Assembly (NCBI GenBank): GCA_945937855.1
Contig: CAMEUC010000026.1
Coordinates: 1-11,783, forward strand
DNA from: an uncultured Clostridium sp.
GTDB lineage: Bacteria; Bacillota; Clostridia; TANB77; CAG-508
DNA: 11,783 bases
Reading direction: 5' to 3'
The notes below the pieces were generated by a model, which was given only the letters and a program-made list of their open reading frames with translations, made no database searches and was not told the DNA's origin. The first letter of the stretch is position 1, and the number at the start of each line of letters is the position of its first letter. Shown piece by piece: positions 4,720 to 11,651 of this stretch. The position numbers and the translations under genes are program-made.

Positions 4720-5345
4720 TTATATTTCAACATATTTTTTTGTCGTATTTTCTTTTGTTGTAATCTTTAAATTTAATATTTCGTTTTCATCTGATATTAA
4801 ATTCCATTTTTCTTCTGGGATTTCTAGTGTTAATTCTACATTTTCTTTATAATCAATATTAACAATTTTAATATTTTCCTTTGTTAGTATATATTTAAGT
4901 TGTTCTAATTCCTCATAATGCGCCTTTACTGTTACCTCATAGCCAATAGTTTTAGTTATATATTTTGCTTTATTTAATGCCTCTATTGTTACTCCGAGAA
5001 TATGCTCTAACTAGTCCACCTGTTCCTAATAAAATTCCACCAAAATATCTTGTAACAATTACTAATACATTTATTAAACCTTGTTCTTCTAGAATTTTAA
5101 GTATTGGTGTTGCAGCAGTTCCAGAAGGTTCTCCGTCATCACTAAATCTTTTAGTTTCTTCTCCGATTAATATCTTTTACTATATACGCAAAGCAGTTAT
5201 GTTTTGCATCATGATATTTTTTATTTATCTGCTTTATTATATTTTCTGCTTCATCTTTACTCTCTACATAAAATACATTTGCTATAAATTTAGATTTTTT
5301 TTCTATAATTTCCGCAGATTCATTTTCTTTAATTGTTTTTATCAT
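4720..5345 (-). CDS. yigZ: YigZ/IMPACT family protein, reading frame restored by two +1 shifts
   Basis: The ATG at 5345 follows GGGAG. Straight translation ends after 64 residues, at AYIVKDINRRRN. Skipping one C at 5165 gives NGEETKRFSDDGEPSGTAA, the family hallmark, then VIVTRYFGGILLGTGGLVRAYS. Skipping a second C at 4996 gives GVTIEALNKAKYITK and a normal C-terminal domain ending TTKKYVEI at 4720. Joined length is about 208 aa, typical for this family (N-terminal UPF0029 domain, C-terminal DUF1949-like domain). Proposed family roles involve translation or ribosome-associated regulation by similarity to IMPACT; the bacterial function is not settled. Both breaks occur at an in-frame CGG after NNU. 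Either this is a pseudogene, a sequencing artefact, or a gene needing +1 recoding. The gene follows the flavoprotein gene by 48 nt and precedes spo0A. Confidence 0.85.
4996..4996 (-). other. +1 frameshift site 1 (UCU CGG A)
   Basis: Minus-strand codons read GCA TAT TCT CGG AGT AAC. Omitting the C gives TCT GGA GTA ACA, restoring YigZ (RAYS-GVTIEAL). The extra base corresponds to G at 4996 on the plus strand (CC-G-A). Confidence 0.75.
5165..5165 (-). other. +1 frameshift site 2 (AAU CGG A)
   Basis: Minus-strand codons read GAT ATT AAT CGG AGA AGA. Omitting the C gives AAT GGA GAA GAA and continues into RFSDDGEPSGTA, the conserved YigZ motif. The extra base is G at 5165 on the plus strand (CC-G-A). 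Confidence 0.8.
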
Positions 5346-5393
5346 TTATATTTCTCCCACAATTCTCTTATCAATTTCAAAAGAATAATTATT

Positions 5394-6642
5394 TTATAAT
5401 CCTGCTGTATATCCTGTAGAATAAGCAATCTGCAAATTAAATCCACCGAGTTAAAGCATCTACATCTATTATTTCTCCTGCAAAATACAATCCTTCTATA
5501 ATTTTAGACTCCATTGTTTTAGGATTTATTTCTTTTGTGCTTACTCCTCCTGCTGTAATTATTGCTTCCTCCATTCTTCCAAAACCATTTATTGTTATTT
5601 CGAAACATTTTAGACTATCTACAATGGTTTTTCTTTCTTCTTTTGTTATTTCATTTACTTTCTTTTCTGGATTTATTTTAGTATATTTTATAAACACTGG
5701 TATCATCTTTTGTGGTAATAGATTATCTAAACTATTTTTATATTGCTTATTTTTTACTTTTTCAAAATCTCTTCTTATTCTTAAATCCAATTTTTCCTTA
5801 TCAAGTGCTGGTTTTAAATCTATCTGCAATTTTACTTTATCTTGTTTTAATAGTTCTTCTAGATTTTTAACCCTAAGTAATATTGATGAGCTACTCAATA
5901 TTACTGGTCCTGATACTCCAAAGTGTGTAAATAACATTTCTCCAAAATCTTCGTATATTGTTTTATTAGAACATATTAATTTTATTCCTACATTTCTCAA
6001 TGATAGTCCTTGCAGATTTCTACACATTTCCAGTGATGAATTATTTTTACATGTTAATGGCACTAATGCTGGTTTAGGCTCTGTTATTGTATGACCTAGT
6101 TCTTCTGCCATCCTATAACCATCTCCTGTTGAACCTGTTACAGGGTAACTTTTTCCACCAGTTGCAAGTATTACTTTATCAGCTATAAAAGTTTTATTTT
6201 CTTCTGTTTGTACACCCTTTACTGTGCCTTCTTCTACCCAAATTTTCTCTACTTTGCAATTAGTAATAATTTTTACATTTAATTCTTTTAATCTACCAAT
6301 AAAAGCATTTAATACATCAATCGATTTATCTGAGACAGGGAAAATCCTTCCTCCTCTTTCTACTTTTGTTTTTACTCCTTGGTCATTTAAAAATTTTACT
6401 ATATCTTCATTATTAAAATTATTAAATGTGCTATACAAAAATCTAGAATTTCCTGGAATATTTTTAAAGAAATCTTCAATATTAGCAGAATTTGTAATGT
6501 TACATCTTCCTTTTCCTGTAATTAATAATTTTTTTCCGCATGAGTTCATCTTCTCTAATATTGTTACATTATTCCCTTGCTCAGCACAGGTTATTGCTGC
6601 CATCATTCCGGCAGGTCCTCCACCTATAATTAATATGTTCAT
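5394..6642 (-). CDS. BaiN/HI0933-family NAD(P)/FAD-dependent oxidoreductase, one +1 shift near the end
   Basis: FAD-binding flavoprotein. The N-terminus has the dinucleotide fold ILIIGGGPAGMMAA (4-17). Next come CGKKLLITGKGRCNITN, ATGGKSYPVTGSTGDGY and FTHFGVSGPVIL, all signatures of the HI0933/YhiN/BaiN family. Straight translation ends as DVDALTRWI (401 aa, stop at 5437). Omitting one C at 5448 gives DVDALTGGFNLQIAYSTGYTAGL, the conserved terminal FAD-binding segment, ending at 5394 (415 aa, normal length). Without the shift the protein would lack this segment and probably FAD binding. Family members are annotated as aminoacetone-like or bile-acid oxidoreductases, but the true substrate is unknown. 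It is read in the same direction as YigZ and Spo0A, with a palindromic element separating it from the lyase gene. Confidence 0.93.
5448..5448 (-). other. +1 frameshift site 3 (ACU CGG U)
   Basis: Minus-strand codons read GCT TTA ACT CGG TGG ATT TAA. Omitting the C gives ACT GGT GGA TTT AAT, restoring the T-G-G-F-N-L-Q motif of the flavoprotein family. The extra base is G at 5448 on the plus strand (CC-G-A). Confidence 0.85.
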
Positions 6643-6660
6643 ATTTTACCCCTTATTTTA

Positions 6661-6809
6661 TAAATTGTAGTTTGCAAAAGCGTTGGCTTTTGCAAACTGA
6701 AGTGTGAAGTGAGAAGTGCGAGGTGTGATTTTCGGGTGATTTCTTCGAAGATTTGCCCTTACCAATCACACTTCTCACCTCCAACCTCTCACCTCCAAAT
6801 TACAATTTA
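6661..6809. repeat. Palindromic (MITE-like) intergenic element, about 150 bp
   Basis: The outer arms TAAATTGTA (6661-6669) and TACAATTTA (6801-6809) are perfect inverted repeats. Inside is a 13-bp hairpin (6669-6681 with 6686-6698, loop GTTG), then a GAAGTG/GAGGTG-rich arm (6700-6722) answered by a CTTCTCACCTCC-type arm (6771-6796). The core has GTGTGATT/AATCACAC (6723-6730, 6764-6771) with a central TCTTCGAAGA palindrome. It fills most of the gap between the lyase and flavoprotein genes and contains no ORF. No target-site duplication is obvious. It might be a non-autonomous mobile repeat or an RNA hairpin in the mRNA. Confidence 0.6.
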
Positions 6810-6814
6810 TTAAT

Positions 6815-8056
6815 CTAAATATTGTTTATTGCTGTTAAAACCCCAATTTTTCCATATTCATATGTTAATCCACCTTGCAAAAATGCTGTATATGGTGGTC
6901 TAATTGGTGCATCACAAGATAGTTCTATTGATGAACCTTGTACAAAAGTTCCTGCTGCCATAATTACTTGGTCTGTATAACCTGGCATGTCCCAAGGTTC
7001 TGGGATTGAATTAGAATCTACTGGCGAACCTTTTTGTATTCCTTGGCAAAATTTAATCAATTCTTCTGGCTTTTTAAATTCAATAGTTTGCACTATATCT
7101 GTTCTTTTATCATTGAATTTTGGTTCTACATTATAGCCTAATTTTTCTAACATTCTACTTGCAAATACTGCTGTTTTTAAACTATTTGCTACCACTTGTG
7201 GAGCTAAAAATAGCCCTTGTAAAATTTGCTTATTAATTCCAAGTGTTGGTCCAACTTCTTTTCCAAGTCCTGGTGCTGTTAATCTTTCTGCTGCAAGTTC
7301 AACTAATTCTTTTTTGCCTGCAATATATGCTCCATTTGGTGCTATACCTCCACCTAAATTTTTTATTAATGAACCTACAATTAAGTCTGCTCCTAAAGCT
7401 AATGGTTCTACTCTATCTACAAATTCTCCATAGCAATTATCTACCATTATAATTGCTTCTTTATTTACTTTTCTTATTTCACAAATTATATTTTTTATTG
7501 CCTCTAAACTTAAGCTTTTTCTTATTGCATAACCTTTAGAACGTTGCATACATATTAATTTTATGTTTCCTTTTTTTGCTCTTTCTACAATTTTTTCTGT
7601 ATCAAAATCATTTCCTATTAGGTCTATTTGCTCATAGTTTACTCCATAACTTTTTAATGAACTTTTATTTTCTACTATTCCAATTACTTCATCTAAAGTA
7701 TCATATGGTTTTCCATTTATGCTAAGCATTGTATCTCCTGGTCTTAGCATTCCAAATAATGCTACTGTTAGTGCATGTGTTCCTGATATAAATTGGTTTC
7801 TAACTAGTGCATCTTCTGCTCCTAAACTTTCGGCAAATACTTTTTCTATTGTATCTCTTCCTACATCTCCATACCCATATCCAGATGTGCTTCCAAAGTG
7901 CATGTCCGATATTTTATTGTTTTGCATTGCTTTTAGCACTTTTATGCTGTTGTATTCTTTTATTTTGTCTATTTCTTTAAATTTCTCTTGTAATTCTTCT
8001 TCTACTTGTTCTGATAGTTCTATTATTTCTTGTTTTATTCCTAATTCTTTGTACAT
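6815..8056 (-). CDS. PLP-dependent methionine gamma-lyase family protein (YnbB / 'aluminium resistance' family)
   Basis: 413 aa from the ATG at 8056, chosen because AAGGAG lies just upstream and family members begin in this region; the frame is open further upstream but that part is a palindromic leader. It is a fold-type I PLP enzyme. HFGSTSGYGYGD (53-64) and QFISGTHAL (88-96) line the cofactor site, the VDNCYGEF motif (205-212) supplies the ring-binding Asp, and GSLIKNLGGG (228-237) carries the likely PLP lysine K232. The C-terminus has PGYTDQVIMAAGTFVQGSSIELS and RPPY. Length matches B. subtilis YnbB. Family members are annotated as methionine gamma-lyase or as aluminium resistance proteins, but the physiological substrate is uncertain. 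The gene is intact and contains no in-frame CGG. Confidence 0.93.
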   Translation of the reverse strand: MYKELGIKQEIIELSEQVEEELQEKFKEIDKIKEYNSIKVLKAMQNNKISDMHFGSTSGYGYGDVGRDTIEKVFAESLGAEDALVRNQFISGTHALTVALFGMLRPGDTMLSINGKPYDTLDEVIGIVENKSSLKSYGVNYEQIDLIGNDFDTEKIVERAKKGNIKLICMQRSKGYAIRKSLSLEAIKNIICEIRKVNKEAIIMVDNCYGEFVDRVEPLALGADLIVGSLIKNLGGGIAPNGAYIAGKKELVELAAERLTAPGLGKEVGPTLGINKQILQGLFLAPQVVANSLKTAVFASRMLEKLGYNVEPKFNDKRTDIVQTIEFKKPEELIKFCQGIQKGSPVDSNSIPEPWDMPGYTDQVIMAAGTFVQGSSIELSCDAPIRPPYTAFLQGGLTYEYGKIGVLTAINNI

Positions 8057-8082
8057 TTTCTCTCCTTCTCCTATTAAAATCC

Positions 8083-8225
8083 GCCCAATTTTCTCGGGGT
8101 TATATATTTGTATTTTTATCGCTGCCCCATCCAAGAAAATGTAATTCGCTTTGCTCAAACATTTTCTAAGGCGGTCACCCCGGAGTCGCTCTAAAAATAA
8201 AATATATAAGCCCCTCAAGTTGGGC
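8083..8225. repeat. Long imperfect palindrome in the leader of the lyase gene
   Basis: Arm 8083-8118 and arm 8192-8225 are inverted repeats over about 35 nt with few mismatches (GCCCAA, GGGG, TTATATATTT and TATTTTTA all have partners). An inner 8-bp stem AGAAAATG (8134-8141)/CATTTTCT (8160-8167) encloses an 18-nt loop. Between the stems lie unpaired, G/C-rich segments (8119-8133 and 8168-8191), unusual for this AT-rich DNA. On the minus strand the structure ends 26 nt before the lyase start codon. It could be a structured mRNA leader or a MITE-like element. I cannot match it to a known riboswitch. Confidence 0.6.
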
Positions 8226-8268
8226 TACCTTATCATAAAAATTAATAAAATTTGTTTTAGATTAGTTT

Positions 8269-8296
8269 AAGGGCGGAATATTTTTCCGCCCTTTTT
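8269..8296 (+). terminator. Intrinsic terminator-like hairpin after the transporter gene
   Basis: AAGGGCGGAA (8269-8278) and TTCCGCCCTT (8284-8293) form a perfect 10-bp stem with loop TATTT. The T-run (8292-8296) is on the plus strand, whereas the gene it follows ends at 8301 on the minus strand. On the minus strand the stem is followed by TTAAAC rather than T, so termination in that direction is less certain; it may work both ways. Confidence 0.65.
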
Positions 8297-8300
8297 ATGA

Positions 8301-9632
8301 TTATTCTTCCTCTGTTTCTTCTTCATCTTTTTCAGGTTCTACGATATTGTTTTTACATGCTTTTACCCATAAAATTCTTTTATCTTCATAATCTTCTATT
8401 TTATAAGTTACTTTTGGTGTTTCTATTATTGGTGTTTCATTGTCAGAAGGAATACGTCCTAATAATTCTATTAAATATCCAGATAATGTATCATAATCTC
8501 CTTCTGGTATATCCTCTATATTTAATATTTTTCTTAGGTCAAATATAGATACACTACCACTAATTCTAAATGTATTATCATCTATTTTTTCATATTCTAA
8601 TTCTTCATCATCATATTCATCAAATATATTTCCAACTAGCTCTTCTAAAATGTCTTCCATTGTTATTAATCCAGCTGTTCCTCCATATTCATCAAGAACA
8701 ATAGCAATCTGATGTTTATTTTTTTGAAGTTCTTTGAATAATTCATTTATTGGCTTATTTTCTGGTACAAAATAAACCTCTCTCATCAATTTTTTAATTT
8801 TTACTTCTTTTTTCAGATATACATATGCTAAAAGGTCTTTTATATAAAGCATACCCACTATATTATCTATTGTATCTTCATACACAGGTATTCTACTATA
8901 TTTGTATTCTTTTAAATCTGTTAAAATCTCCCCTATATCAGATTTTACATCTATTGCATATATTTCTTTTCTATGTATCATTACCTCAGACGCAACTTTA
9001 TCATTGAATTCAAATACATTATTTATAAGTTCCTTTTCATTTTCCTCTATAGAACCTTTTTCTTCTCCAACATCAACCATCATTCTAATTTCTTCTTCTG
9101 TAACAACTTCTTCTTCTGTTCCTGTTACTCCAAAGATTTTAGAAACAATATTTGTTGACCATGTTAATAGTTTAACAAATGGTGCAGTAAATGAATAAAT
9201 GAACCTAACTACACCTATTGAACCAAAAGCAACTTTTTCTGGATTTTTCATTGCCACTCTTTTTGGAACTAATTCTCCAAACACAAGTGAAAAATATGAA
9301 AGTATTAATGTAATTATTATAATAGAAATATTAGTCCATGTTGCAATTCCTAATGGTAATAATTTATCTAATACTGGTGCAAGTTCACTTGCAAATGCAT
9401 CTGCTGCAAACGCACTTGATAAAAATCCTGCAAGTGTTATTCCTATTTGAATAGTTGCAAGAAATCTGCTAGGTTCTTTAAGCATCTTTCTTATTTGTTT
9501 TGCTTTTTTATTTCCATCTTTAGCTTGTTTTTCAATCTTAGAATCATTTAGAGATATAAATGCAATCTCTGTTGATGCAAAAAATGCATTTATTGCAATA
9601 AGTATGACTAAAACAATCAGTCGTGAAATCAT
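8301..9632 (-). CDS. CNNM/CorC-type membrane protein with CBS pair ('hemolysin family')
   Basis: 443 aa with the standard order of this family. The DUF21/CNNM membrane domain (about 1-190) includes the N-terminal helix with FFASTEIAFISL (17-28) and the VFGELVPKRVA motif (117-127). A CBS pair follows (about 205-335) with SRIPVYE and LDEYGGTAGLITMEDILEE. The CorC_HlyC transporter-associated domain (about 345-425) precedes a very acidic tail (EPEKDEEETEEE). Related proteins are implicated in Mg2+ or Co2+ export or magnesium homeostasis; the name hemolysin is historical. The start is fixed by a stop two codons upstream; the ribosome binding site (AAGGGAAGAG) is weak and rather distant. It has its own consensus promoter. 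Intact. Confidence 0.93.
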   Translation of the reverse strand: MISRLIVLVILIAINAFFASTEIAFISLNDSKIEKQAKDGNKKAKQIRKMLKEPSRFLATIQIGITLAGFLSSAFAADAFASELAPVLDKLLPLGIATWTNISIIIITLILSYFSLVFGELVPKRVAMKNPEKVAFGSIGVVRFIYSFTAPFVKLLTWSTNIVSKIFGVTGTEEEVVTEEEIRMMVDVGEEKGSIEENEKELINNVFEFNDKVASEVMIHRKEIYAIDVKSDIGEILTDLKEYKYSRIPVYEDTIDNIVGMLYIKDLLAYVYLKKEVKIKKLMREVYFVPENKPINELFKELQKNKHQIAIVLDEYGGTAGLITMEDILEELVGNIFDEYDDEELEYEKIDDNTFRISGSVSIFDLRKILNIEDIPEGDYDTLSGYLIELLGRIPSDNETPIIETPKVTYKIEDYEDKRILWVKACKNNIVEPEKDEEETEEE

Positions 9633-9676
9633 ATTTTCTTATTTCACTCTTCCCTTCTTTAATATTAATACAAAAT

Positions 9677-9705
9677 ATTATACTAATATTTATATAAATT
9701 GTCAA
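9677..9705 (-). promoter_or_regulatory. Perfect-consensus promoter of the CNNM/CorC gene
   Basis: Minus strand: TTGACA (9705-9700), 17-nt spacer, TATAAT (9682-9677). All twelve bases match the sigma-A consensus. It begins 20 nt after the stop of the surface-protein gene, so the two transcription units are separate. Confidence 0.9.
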
Positions 9706-9725
9706 GAAACTAAAGATTATTTCCT

Positions 9726-10976
9726 CTACATTCCAGTTTTTGGTAATTTTACAGCTACTTCTTTATTATCTTCTGTTATTTCTGGTTTTTCTATATCTAT
9801 TGTTTCTTTGGAGTTAGTTATTGTAACTGTAAATTTCTCATTATAATCTAAATTAACTTCTATTAATTCGTTATATACTGCATATCCATTTACTGTTTTT
9901 GTTTCTTCTATGTAATATATACCTGGTTTTAAATTTTCTATTATTATTTTTCTCGCCTCATTTGTTTTTAGTTCAGAATATAATACCTCTTTGTTTTTGT
10001 TTAGTAGTCTAAACTCCACTCCCTGCATAGGTTGTTTATTCTCATCTTGTTTTAGTATTATTATTTGTGTTTCATTTTTTGTATATTGTACTGTTTTTAT
10101 ACCACTGCCATCTTCATATATATTACCAGTCAAGGCATAGTCTTGTAAATTGGGATCTGTTGAATATCCATATAAAATAGGTTTTGTAGCAACTTTTCCT
10201 TCTACCTTTATGTTGAAGGTACCTTCTTTTTGCATATTTGTTATTGGAATTATTATTTTAAAATTTTCACCATACTTAAACTCACTTTTTTCTTCATTTT
10301 TTTCATTTACTATTTTTGTACCTTCTACATCCATTTTTTCTAGATTTACTTTGTATGAATTAATGCCTGCATTCGCTGTTACAGTAAATGTTTTTGATAA
10401 ATATTTACTATCTAATTTATCTAGCTCCCATTTTGAAGTTATATCTTTTATAGTAAGTTCTGCACTTTGTTTTACTTCTACAGAGTTTCTTGCATTTGTT
10501 ACTATTTGTATTAATGCGTTTAAAGTTCTTTTTCCTGTTTCATCTGCTGCACTATATGTATTTGGATCTCTATCATAAATTGCACAATATACTGCTTGCT
10601 TTGTTGCAAAAAAAGCTTCTTCTTTTGTTTTACAACCAAGTTCTTCCGGTGTTTTATATGGATATCCATTTATTATTGTCCTCCATACTTTTACATTCGT
10701 AAGTAATTCATCTATATTTACAGAATATGAAAAGCCTACACTTGCGCCCTCTAGGTCTTTGTTTAAACAATATGCTGGGTATTCTTGTCCATCTTTTTGA
10801 TACACTACATAATTAAAAACAAGCCCCATTCCTCCCCAACGTAAATAATCTTTATAAATTCCTTTAGAATATAAATCTGCCTTGTTTATTTCAAAACTTG
10901 CTTTGCTTGTAGTTGGTATACTTATTATTCCTATTATCATTAGTAAGCTTAAAATTATTAATATTATTTTTCTCAT
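9726..10976 (-). CDS. Secreted thioester-domain/SpaA-type surface protein ending at LPKTGM
   Basis: 416 aa, second gene of the sortase operon, with AAGGAGG overlapping the sortase stop. A signal peptide covers residues 1-26 (MRKIILIILSLLMIIG..SKA). Residues 28-175 fit a thioester (TED/TQXA) domain: C70 in YPAYCL and Q127 in FATKQAVYCAIYD are the likely Cys-Gln thioester pair, used by such adhesins to attach covalently to host or matrix molecules. Residues about 180-300 look like beta-rich stalk. Residues about 303-390 are a SpaA/Cna-B-type domain with K309 (ILKQDE), E357/E358 (YYIEET) and N388 (TITNS), likely forming an isopeptide bond. The end is VKLPKTGM-stop: a sorting motif without the expected hydrophobic segment and basic tail. 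Either the tail was lost or the protein is released. Confidence 0.88.
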   Translation of the reverse strand: MRKIILIILSLLMIIGIISIPTTSKASFEINKADLYSKGIYKDYLRWGGMGLVFNYVVYQKDGQEYPAYCLNKDLEGASVGFSYSVNIDELLTNVKVWRTIINGYPYKTPEELGCKTKEEAFFATKQAVYCAIYDRDPNTYSAADETGKRTLNALIQIVTNARNSVEVKQSAELTIKDITSKWELDKLDSKYLSKTFTVTANAGINSYKVNLEKMDVEGTKIVNEKNEEKSEFKYGENFKIIIPITNMQKEGTFNIKVEGKVATKPILYGYSTDPNLQDYALTGNIYEDGSGIKTVQYTKNETQIIILKQDENKQPMQGVEFRLLNKNKEVLYSELKTNEARKIIIENLKPGIYYIEETKTVNGYAVYNELIEVNLDYNEKFTVTITNSKETIDIEKPEITEDNKEVAVKLPKTGM

Positions 10977-10986
10977 AAAATCCTCC

Positions 10987-11532
10987 TTATATTTCTATCG
11001 CTTGTATACATCTTCTGTATTTTGGCTCATTTTCTACACAAGTTATTAGTGTTATTCTATTATCCTTAGTTTCTTCTAAATATGTCCAATCTGTATCTTT
11101 TATAATTGTTGATGTTGTTACTTTATAGGTTTTGGTTCCATATACAGTTGTATATTTTATTTCATCTCCTATTTGTAATTCTTTAAGTCTTCCAAAATAA
11201 TTTACCGGATATCCTCTGTTATGTGCTGCAAGTCCTACATTTCCATTCCATAAACTTGTATTATCAAAGTGTCCTATATATTTATTCATTACTTCTTCGC
11301 TAGTTCCAAAATTAATATTAGCAGATAAATTTATTTTAGGTATTTCTAGTTTCCAACTATCACTTTCAAATAATATTTTTTCATTTATATTACATAAACT
11401 TTTTTCATTATTATTTTGTGGAATACATAAGGCATGAGTTTCATTGATTTTTAATAGACATACACTTATAATTGTTACAAAAATCATAAGCAATGCCTCT
11501 AATTTAATTTTTAATTTTAAATGTTTTGTCAG
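10987..11532 (-). CDS. Sortase, class D-like cysteine transpeptidase
   Basis: Sortases cut LPxTG-like motifs and join the protein to cell wall or pilin. Catalytic residues are visible: His in GLAAHNRG (His104 counted from 11532), Cys in TLITCVENEPKYRRC (Cys165), and Arg of YRRC (Arg173 or 174). WKLEIPKINL and NYFGRLKELQIGD are typical family strands. I place the start at CTG 11532 because AGAGGTG lies 8 nt upstream and the result, LTKHLKLKIKLEALLMIFVTIISVCLL (as Met-first), is a classic basic N-terminus plus membrane anchor, giving 181 aa. Alternatives are TTG 11493 or ATG 11487, the latter with a weaker AGAGG and no basic residues before the anchor. It lies 10 nt before its probable substrate gene. 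Confidence 0.88.
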   Translation of the reverse strand: MTKHLKLKIKLEALLMIFVTIISVCLLKINETHALCIPQNNNEKSLCNINEKILFESDSWKLEIPKINLSANINFGTSEEVMNKYIGHFDNTSLWNGNVGLAAHNRGYPVNYFGRLKELQIGDEIKYTTVYGTKTYKVTTSTIIKDTDWTYLEETKDNRITLITCVENEPKYRRCIQAIEI

Positions 11533-11651
11533 TTAAATATCACCTCTTTCTTATAAATGTTTGTAATTTGTTTGGAAATTTGTTTAGATATAAAAAACTT
11601 TCCGATTTAAATTTTTTGGATATTGCTAAAATTAGCAATTAAAAGACATAA
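11533..11651 (-). promoter_or_regulatory. Upstream region of the sortase operon
   Basis: Holds the strong AGAGGTG ribosome binding site (11541-11547 complement) and an ATTGCT/AGCAAT hairpin (about 11624-11641). A TATAAT on the minus strand at 11656-11651 is the best -10 box, but no convincing -35 is seen 17 nt upstream. Confidence 0.35.

Noticed and set aside
6669..6698. Intrinsic terminator of the lyase gene
   Set aside because: The 13-bp hairpin is perfect but no T-run follows on either strand.
8057..8218. N-terminal extension of the lyase frame beyond ATG 8056
   Set aside because: It consists of the palindromic leader, is not like the family N-terminus, and a good ribosome binding site sits directly before 8056. 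The two CGG codons in this stretch are therefore not counted as coding.
9640..9720. Hydrophobic frame after LPKTGM read as the missing sortase tail
   Set aside because: It coincides with a perfect TTGACA-17-TATAAT promoter and runs into the next gene. Kept only as an alternative explanation.
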